Part shown: piece by piece, positions 1-6,700 of the stretch
How the letters are laid out: every line of letters starts with the position of its first letter
Position numbering within the stretch: position 1 is the first letter of the stretch
Assembly (NCBI GenBank): GCA_017645985.1
Contig: JAGCNK010000048.1
Span: forward strand, 1 to 7,389
Direction of reading: 5' to 3'
Origin: Bacteroidales bacterium
GTDB lineage: Bacteria; Bacteroidota; Bacteroidia; Bacteroidales; UBA3824
DNA: 7,389 bases
The notes under the pieces: generated by a model
Database searches by the model: none
What the model was told of the DNA's origin: nothing
Seen by the model: only the letters and a program-made list of their open reading frames with translations
Made by a program: the position numbers and the translations under genes

Positions 1-213
1 CGCAAGCATGAAGATGATGTTTTCTTTGAAAGGAATCTTTTCAACCTTGGGGCGGATAATCCACAACGCAACATACGCCGCCACAAATCGGAACAGCAAT
101 ATCTCCAACGCCGAAAAATCAGTAAGCAATGCCTTTGTAGACACAAATGTCACACCCCATACAATGATAGAAAAAGCTCCGAGAAGGTAGCCTATTGTTT
201 TAGTATTACGCAT
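1..213 (-). CDS. EamA/DMT-family permease, N-terminal 71 codons only
   Basis: Reading the minus strand from the ATG at 213-211 gives an open frame that leaves the window at base 1. The translation begins MRNTKTIGYLLGAFSIIVWG and continues with a VTFVSTKALL stretch and a LEILLFRFVAAYVALWII stretch. This is the usual start of EamA-domain (drug/metabolite transporter superfamily) proteins: a first membrane helix at about residues 7-25 containing the typical WG, a short loop with T/K-LL, then a second helix at about 36-54 starting near the conserved F-R. Family members have about 280-310 residues and ten helices, so roughly three quarters is missing. The proteins sit in the inner membrane and export or import small metabolites; the substrate cannot be predicted. 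The start lies one base after the uvrA stop codon, so the gene probably shares the uvrA transcript. I see no separate promoter and no clear ribosome binding site. Confidence 0.82.
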   Translation of the reverse strand, partial: MRNTKTIGYLLGAFSIIVWGVTFVSTKALLTDFSALEILLFRFVAAYVALWIIRPKVEKIPFKENIIFMLA

Positions 214-214
214 G

Positions 215-3130
215 TTATTTTTGTTTTGACAACTGACGTTTGCGATATTCTGCCGCAGCCTTCAATTCGGGAGCAAGGTATTGCGAAGTAAAACCAACTC
301 CTTGTTTTACAATTTCTTCGGGAGTGCCTTGCGCTATTATTTCGCCGCCACGACGTCCGCCCTCAGGTCCGAGGTCGATGATATAGTCGGCTGTTTTTAT
401 TACGTCTAAGTTGTGCTCAATAATCACCACGGTGTTGCCCTTGTCCACAAGTTTGTTTAGCACGTTCATAAGTATGCGGATATCTTCCAAGTGCAGACCA
501 GTGGTGGGTTCGTCTAATATATAAAGTGTCTTACCAGTGTCGTTTTTGGAAAGTTCGGCAGCAAGCTTAATGCGCTGAGCCTCACCGCCCGATAGGGTAG
601 TGGCTGCCTGTCCGAGGGTGACGTAGCCCATGCCCACATCTTGCAATGCACGAAGTTTTTTCAAAATCTTGGGCACATTCTCAAAAAACTCGCAGGCGCG
701 GTTGATGGTCATATCAAGCATGTCGGAGATAGATTTGCCCTTGAACTTAACTTCAAGAGTCTCACGGTTGTAGCGTCGGCCGTTGCAAGCGTCGCATTTT
801 ACGTAGACGTCGGGGAGGAAATTCATCTCCACAGTCTTAACGCCTGCGCCTTGGCAGTCCTCGCATCGTCCGCCCTTGACGTTGAACGAGAAACGTCCTG
901 GCTTGTAGCCCATAATCTTCGACTGCGGCAGTTCGGCGTATAGCTGACGGATGTCGGCAAAGATGTTGGTGTAGGTGCAGGGGTTGGAGCGCGGAGTGCG
1001 TCCGATGGGGTCTTGGTTTACCTCTATCACCTTGTCGATATTCTCTATGCCGCGTATCTCCTTGTATGGCAGAGGTTCTTGCAGCGAACGGTAAAAATGC
1101 TTGGTGAGTATCGGGCGGAGGGTCTCGTTGATGAGCGTGGATTTTCCGCTGCCCGAAACGCCTGTGATAAGCACAAGCTTGCCGAGCGGAATCCTCAGGT
1201 CAACATTTTTGAGGTTGTTGCCCGTGCAGCCTAAGAGTTCGATATATTTGCCCGAACCCTTGCGGTGTTTTTCGGGAACATCAATGTCGAGTTCGCCCGA
1301 AATATATTTTGCTGTAATGGTGTCTTTGCCCGAAAGTTGTGCCGGAGTACATTCTGCAGTGACAAAACCACCAAGACGACCGGCTCCCGGACCTATATCA
1401 ATTACATAATCGGCATTTTTAATCATATCTTTGTCGTGCTCCACTACAATGATGGAGTTGCCCTCGTCGCGGAGAGTTTGCAACGATTTTATAAGTTTAT
1501 CGTTGTCGCGCTGATGAAGTCCGATGCTCGGCTCGTCGAGAATGTAAAGCACGTTTACAAGTTTTGAACCTATCTGAGTGGCAAGCCTAATGCGCTGAGC
1601 CTCACCACCCGAAAGCGTCTGCGCCGGACGGAAAAGACTGAGATAATCCAAACCAACATCAAGCATAAAGCCCACGCGGTTTCTAATCTCTTTGAGTATT
1701 TCGGTAGAAATTTCTTTCTGCTTGGGAGTGAGCTGCGAGTCAACGTTTTGCAAAAACTGCGACAGCTCGGCAATGTCCATAGAGGAGAGCTCGGCAATGT
1801 TTTTGCCTGCTATGCGGTAGCTCAGCGCCTCGCGGTTGAGACGCATTCCGCCACATTCGGGACAAACCGCCGGAGCAGAATATTTCAGCACCTTGTCTTG
1901 CGTGTCCTCGTCGTCGGCTGCATTGGCTATGTATTTGATAATGCCGTCGTAGAGATACGAGTCGGAGCCGTACATGCTCAGCCACGAGAGTTTCACAGGT
2001 TCGGCAGAGCCGTTGAGCACGGTGTCGAGAGCCTCTTGAGGAAGGTCTTTTACAGGAGTGTCCAAAGAGAATCCGTCGCGTTCGGCAATGGCTTCTAACT
2101 GTTTGAATACAAAACTATTGGCAACGTATTTACCCAAAGGTTCTATAGCACCTTGTTTTATACTAAGTTCTGGATTAGGAATAACCTTTTTGATGTCGAT
2201 TATCTGCACGTATCCGAGACCCTTGCAGTGCTGGCAGCATCCCGACGGCGAATTGTACGAAAAATTATTTGGCGCCGGGTCGGGGTAGGAGATACCAGAT
2301 TCGGGACACATCAGCGACTTGCTGTAATATTTTACCTCGCCGGTGTCGGGATTGAGCAGCATTATCATTCCCTTGCCGAGATCCATTGCCGTCTGCACCG
2401 ATTTTTTCAAACGTTCCATTCCGCCGCCTTCGGTGCCTTCGGTTGGCACAAGAATTTTGTCTACCACAATTTCTATGTTGTGGGTTTGATAGCGGACGGT
2501 TTTCATATTTACAATGATATCTTTGATAACACCGTCAACACGCACCTGCACGTAGCCTTTTCGGCGAATCTGCTCAAACAGTTCGCGGTAGTGACCCTTG
2601 CGACCCTTAACTACGGGGGCGAGCACAATAACACGTTGTCCGCCGTAATGTTCGGTTATCAGGTTGTAAATCTGGTCGATGGTGTATTTTACCATCTTTT
2701 TGCCCGAAATATAACTATAAGCCTCGCCTGCACGAGCATACCAAAGACGCAAAAAGTCGTAAATCTCTGTGATTGTGCCCACTGTGGAGCGTGGATTCTT
2801 GTTGGTGGATTTCTGCTCAATGCTGATTACGGGGCTGAGACCTGTAATTTTGTCAACATCGGGACGCTCCATTGAACCGAGAAATTGCCTTGCATATGCG
2901 CTGAATGTTTCAATATATCTGCGCTGACCCTCGGCAAAAATGGTGTCGAAGGCGAGCGACGACTTGCCGCTGCCGCTGAGACCCGTGATTACGGTGAGTT
3001 TGTTGCGCGGAATGGTTACGTCGATATTTTTGAGGTTGTGCACACGTGCGCCGTACACGTGGATATTTTCAAGGTCGAGCGACTCTGCCGCCGATATGTT
3101 AGCTGAATTTTCCAACTTGCCAATTATCAT
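215..3130 (-). CDS. uvrA: UvrABC system protein A (excinuclease ABC subunit A)
   Basis: UvrA is the dimeric ATPase that, with UvrB, finds bulky DNA lesions and loads UvrB in nucleotide excision repair in the cytoplasm. The 971-residue product has two ABC ATPase modules. Walker A GLSGSGKS is at residues 50-57 and its signature LSGGEAQR and Walker B LYILDEP are near 506 and 528. The second set is GVSGSGKST near 657, LSGGEAQR near 846 and LYILDEP near 869. A CxxC-x19-CxxC zinc module is at 756-782, and CPEC is at 423-426. In the first zinc module, C275 is followed by S278 where many UvrA proteins have Cys. I chose ATG 3130. The frame is open back to an ATG at 3229, but those 33 extra codons do not look like UvrA and lie upstream of a good -7 promoter element. 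The length is close to the usual 930-970. The C-terminus is intact, ending KRQLSKQK. Confidence 0.96.
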   Translation of the reverse strand: MIIGKLENSANISAAESLDLENIHVYGARVHNLKNIDVTIPRNKLTVITGLSGSGKSSLAFDTIFAEGQRRYIETFSAYARQFLGSMERPDVDKITGLSPVISIEQKSTNKNPRSTVGTITEIYDFLRLWYARAGEAYSYISGKKMVKYTIDQIYNLITEHYGGQRVIVLAPVVKGRKGHYRELFEQIRRKGYVQVRVDGVIKDIIVNMKTVRYQTHNIEIVVDKILVPTEGTEGGGMERLKKSVQTAMDLGKGMIMLLNPDTGEVKYYSKSLMCPESGISYPDPAPNNFSYNSPSGCCQHCKGLGYVQIIDIKKVIPNPELSIKQGAIEPLGKYVANSFVFKQLEAIAERDGFSLDTPVKDLPQEALDTVLNGSAEPVKLSWLSMYGSDSYLYDGIIKYIANAADDEDTQDKVLKYSAPAVCPECGGMRLNREALSYRIAGKNIAELSSMDIAELSQFLQNVDSQLTPKQKEISTEILKEIRNRVGFMLDVGLDYLSLFRPAQTLSGGEAQRIRLATQIGSKLVNVLYILDEPSIGLHQRDNDKLIKSLQTLRDEGNSIIVVEHDKDMIKNADYVIDIGPGAGRLGGFVTAECTPAQLSGKDTITAKYISGELDIDVPEKHRKGSGKYIELLGCTGNNLKNVDLRIPLGKLVLITGVSGSGKSTLINETLRPILTKHFYRSLQEPLPYKEIRGIENIDKVIEVNQDPIGRTPRSNPCTYTNIFADIRQLYAELPQSKIMGYKPGRFSFNVKGGRCEDCQGAGVKTVEMNFLPDVYVKCDACNGRRYNRETLEVKFKGKSISDMLDMTINRACEFFENVPKILKKLRALQDVGMGYVTLGQAATTLSGGEAQRIKLAAELSKNDTGKTLYILDEPTTGLHLEDIRILMNVLNKLVDKGNTVVIIEHNLDVIKTADYIIDLGPEGGRRGGEIIAQGTPEEIVKQGVGFTSQYLAPELKAAAEYRKRQLSKQK

Positions 3131-3142
3131 TGATAAAACTGT

Positions 3143-3151
3143 GCAAAAGTA
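3143..3151 (-). promoter_or_regulatory. Putative uvrA promoter, Bacteroidetes -7 element
   Basis: Read on the minus strand this is TACTTTTGC, an exact match to the Bacteroidetes -7 consensus TAnnTTTG. It lies 12 bases before the chosen uvrA ATG at 3130, so the transcript leader would be only a few bases long. No good -33 TTTG box is visible at the expected distance. This element supports the ATG at 3130 over the upstream ATG at 3229. The match is by eye only. Confidence 0.45.
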
Positions 3152-3289
3152 GAATATTTTTTGTTTTTTCCACCTATGGGGTTGTTTATTTTTAATTAAA
3201 GTCTTACATTGATACGAAGATGTGTTCATCTTCTAAATGGAACTGAGTGTTAAGTTTGTAAAGCTGGGATAAATTTTGTAACGTATTAA

Positions 3290-3309
3290 TTGTTAACGTT
3301 TTTTAACAA
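3290..3309. repeat. Short inverted repeat (7 bp arms, 6 nt spacer)
   Basis: The arm TTGTTAA (3290-3296) is repeated in reverse complement as TTAACAA (3303-3309) around CGTTTT. It ends nine bases before the TTG that I read as the -33 box of the rightward promoter, where an operator would be plausible. It could equally be chance in this AT-rich stretch. Confidence 0.25.
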
Positions 3310-3318
3310 AGTGTAGCG

Positions 3319-3348
3319 TTGCAATATTCAATATTTATCTATTTTTGT
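3319..3348 (+). promoter_or_regulatory. Putative promoter of the T9SS-CTD / Rhs-like gene pair
   Basis: TATTTTTGT at 3340-3348 fits the Bacteroidetes -7 consensus TAnnTTTG. A TTG at 3319-3321 lies 18 bases upstream and can serve as the -33 box, slightly closer than the usual 19-21. Transcription would begin near 3354, about ten bases before the GTG start at 3364. This excludes the TTG at 3319 as a start codon. I see no other promoter for the pair of genes, which share a four-base overlap. Confidence 0.5.
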
Positions 3349-3363
3349 CAAAAACTACTAACT

Positions 3364-3759
3364 GTGAAATATACTACTGCATTAATAATTGTAGTGATGT
3401 TTTTGTGCAAATTATCATATGCTCAAAAAGTCACATTCGATTACAACGACAATGGGGCGCGGGTGTTGCGATTTGTTGATCTTCCAAAGCCTGAACTTCA
3501 AACTTCTGTTATAGATTTACAAGAATCTGTAATTCAGGATGATTATGTAAAAATATATCCAAATCCTGTTCAAGATTTTTTGCAAATTGAGCTATATAAA
3601 CAAGATGTTCATAAGGCTGTAATTGTTGATTTATTCGGACGAATTGCATTGATATTAAATAATTTGTCTGAAAGTAATAATATAGACTTATCCCATCTTT
3701 CAAGCGGAATTTATTTGTTGAAAATTTCTGACAAAACTTATAAAATTTTAAAAGAATGA
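3364..3759 (+). CDS. Small secreted protein with T9SS type A sorting domain
   Basis: The 131-residue product has three parts. Residues 1-20 form a signal peptide, hydrophobic from about 6 to 15, with likely signal peptidase I cleavage at SYA|Q. Residues 21-59 are a linker that opens with TFDYNDNGARVLR, close to the YD-x-x-G-N-R motif of Rhs repeats. Residues 60-131 match the T9SS type A C-terminal sorting domain: VKIYPNPVQDFLQIEL, then a VIVDLFGR strand-turn, DLSHLSSGIYLLKI and the basic tail YKILKE. Such domains direct proteins across the outer membrane through T9SS and are usually removed on export, after which the protein is often attached to the cell surface. Almost nothing would remain after both ends are cut. 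I chose GTG 3364 because it begins the signal peptide and follows the promoter; the TTG at 3319 lies in the promoter, and the ATG at 3397 would cut the signal peptide short. The TGA overlaps the ATG of the next gene. GC content, counted by hand, is about 30%. The role is unknown; a secretion partner of the Rhs-like protein is a guess. Confidence 0.8.
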   Translation: MKYTTALIIVVMFLCKLSYAQKVTFDYNDNGARVLRFVDLPKPELQTSVIDLQESVIQDDYVKIYPNPVQDFLQIELYKQDVHKAVIVDLFGRIALILNNLSESNNIDLSHLSSGIYLLKISDKTYKILKE

Positions 3760-6700
3760 AAAGAGTTTTGTCAAGCATATTAATCTTATTGATAGGCATT
3801 TCTGCCATCGCTCAGAATAACAAATATTCTGTGGGCAGGTTGTCCGGCACGGTAAACGTTGGCGAGTTGGGCAATGCTATTTATTCGCTACCTATTGAGA
3901 TACCAGAAGGATTAAGCAATATAAATCCGAATGTTTCAATTTGTTACAACAGTTTCAGCGGCTACGGCGATTTGGGTATGGGATTCTATATCGATGGATT
4001 GTCCGAAATATCACGAACTAATAAAAACCTGTTTTTCGACGGCGTTTCCGATGTAATTGATTACAAAAACGGCCCCGACTTTTTGCTCGACGGCAAAAGG
4101 TTGATAAAAATAGCAAACAACAAATATACAGTTGAAAATGAGTTATCGGCGGTGGTTGAATATTTTAAAGATGGTAATTATTTTGAATTAAAAAAAGACG
4201 GCAAAACATACCGTTATCACACCGAAATTTTCAGGCTCGATGGTACTGCGACATGGAACCTTTGGCAAGTTACCGACAATTTTGGCAACACGATTAAGTA
4301 TTCGTACCAAGGACGTATTGTTAATATCAATGTTAACAACACTTATGACATTGTGTTCGACTACGAGTTTTACGAAAACCACATCTATTCCAGCCGATTT
4401 GGAAAGCAGAGAGAAATTACCACCTGCCTGAAACAAGTAAACATAAAACAACAAGCTAAAAATCTTCGGTCGTATGATATTGAGTATGTTGAAAGGAACG
4501 GCTTCCGATATATTTCATCAATTACACTTAAAAATGCTTACGGAGAATCACTGCCACCTATCAAGTACGAGTGGGATACGGAGGAATCTTATATAAAAGT
4601 AGAAGATGTGTATGTGTCGAACCAGTCGCAAAGTGAATATTCCAACGAGATTGACTTTTATGAACAGTTGGTTTTAGCAGGAGACATCAACGGCGACGGA
4701 CTTGACGATATTATACTAATTTCGCCACAATACACCTCAAATTTTAACAGAATCATGTTTTACACAACGTCGGTCTACAACGGCAAGGTATATTTCAACT
4801 ATACATCTCATTTAAACATTCCTGGCAGCGTTGATGTTGGGAAAATAACTAAAAAAAACTCATTCTTTTTTGCTGACTATGACGGAAACGGCGTTAAAGA
4901 ACTTGTTGTAAGCCATCTCCAAGACGCAGCCGGAAAATTTAAGAATATAATAATCGCGTTTATAGAAAACGGAGAAGAAAAACATTCATTCGGTTTCCAT
5001 CTCGGCAGTAGCGAGATGCCCAAAATTGTAGGCGCAGATTTTAAAAACAACGGCAAGTCGCAGATATTCTGCATAGAAACAAAAAAGCAGGACGGCGTAT
5101 ATCCTGTACAAATGTTTTCGATAGATGACGAACAGACGCTTTCGCTGACGCTGTCCGGCGACCCGAAGGAGATTTTTGCATCTGACTTCAACAGCGACAA
5201 TGCCGCCGACATTATTATATTCACCGATAAAAGTTATACGATTTTCTATAACAACGGCGACGGCACATTCTCTGACAATAACAAGGTTGAAAACGAAAAT
5301 TGCATTGATGGCTTTTATATCATGCATAACGGTGATTTCAACGGCGACGGTCTGATGGATTTTCTATATACCGAAACCGATAATAAGACTTGGTATTTTT
5401 TGATTAACCGTGGCGATAATGAAGAATTCTTTAAGACGACAGCCTGGACTTCTGATTTTTACGACCGTAGCTTCACTGAACACGATAACCAAAGATTTGA
5501 TTTGCACATATTTGATTTTGACCTTGATGGTAAAACTGATGTGTTTGCTACAAGAGCGCAGTATCACAAAGATGACGATATGTGGTACAGCCCCTGGGGT
5601 GTGTACGACATCACACAGTCATATTGGTTAAGATCGGGCGACCACCATCTTTTGAACGAAACCAAGTTATCTCAGTCATCATACGAAGACGACGCGCTGA
5701 TGTCCAACTTTGCCGTCGGAGACTTCAATGGCGACGGCGTACCCGAACTGCTGAATTACGGCTACGACTGCTATTATGGCAATAAGAACGATGCACACAA
5801 CCCAAAATGGCATATCTATTTTAACACCAATATCAATCCGTGTACAAAGAAAATCATTTCTGTATCAGATATTTACGGAACAACAAAATTCAACTATTCG
5901 TTCCTCACTGACAAGTATTTCTACAAAAAAGGCAACAAGTGCGAATATCCTATGCTCGATGTGGTGGCATCGTTGGCAGTTGTAAGTTCCACCGAAGAAA
6001 TCAACGGCGTTACCGAAAACATTATAAAAAAATACAAATACTACGACCTTACGGCTAATGTACAAGGCAAAGGACTGTTGGGTTTTAATAAGATTGAATG
6101 TGAGAACCTGTATACGGGAGAAAATACTACAACGGAGATAAACTCGTGGAACACAAACTATTACACTCCCGAAAAAATCACACAGACAGTCAAGCGCGAC
6201 ACCCTTGTAACCAAGACCGAAACCGAGTTTTCTATCACAAACCTCGGCGGCAAGAACTTTATATCATTTCCGTCAAAAATCAAGGAGACAGATATTTATG
6301 GTGACGAAGTTGTTGCCCAAAACACATTCAATACTATACACGGATATTTAGAAAACACAATAACCTATTATCCTGACGGTTTTTTCAAACAACAACTATC
6401 AACCGGCTTCGTAAAGGCAGGTGGAATATGGCAGCCGCAAGTTGTGATTAATTACCAAATGATTCCTGAGTCCAAGGTTACATCAATTACAAAACAATAT
6501 CAGGAATACGACGCCGCCACCGGCACGGTAGTCAAGAAGATAGAAAACTACGGGACAGACAAACAGTTAACCACCGAATACACATACGACGAATTTGGAA
6601 ACTTAATTCACACAGACGCTTATTCAGACGGCACAGAAAACTTTTCAACCGATTTCACCTACGAGAGTCAAAAACTTATACAGACCGCACATAGCAATCC

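Noticed and set aside
8..190. 60-codon plus-strand frame at the left edge
   Set aside because: The minus strand here encodes a convincing EamA N-terminus that starts one base after the uvrA stop, so this is a shadow.
641..3106. Many open frames on the plus strand across uvrA, up to 240 codons, and short minus-strand frames at 1570-1985
   Set aside because: They are out-of-frame or antisense shadows of a well-conserved gene, with low-complexity or Cys/Arg/His-rich translations that show no recognisable domain.
3131..3229. A 33-codon N-terminal extension of uvrA from the ATG at 3229
   Set aside because: The extra residues are unlike any UvrA N-terminus I know, and the segment contains the probable uvrA -7 element, so it would not be transcribed in full.
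3255..3278. TTTG and TAAATTTTG as a second rightward promoter
   Set aside because: The spacing between the boxes is only 11 bases and the downstream box has one base too many for TAnnTTTG.
3319..3363. TTG at 3319 as the start of the small sorting-domain protein
   Set aside because: It precedes the signal peptide by 15 codons and coincides with the likely -33 box. The -7 element lies downstream of it.
3509..3808. 99-codon minus-strand frame across the two exported-protein genes
   Set aside because: It is antisense to the conserved sorting domain and the start of the next gene, and its translation shows no family features.
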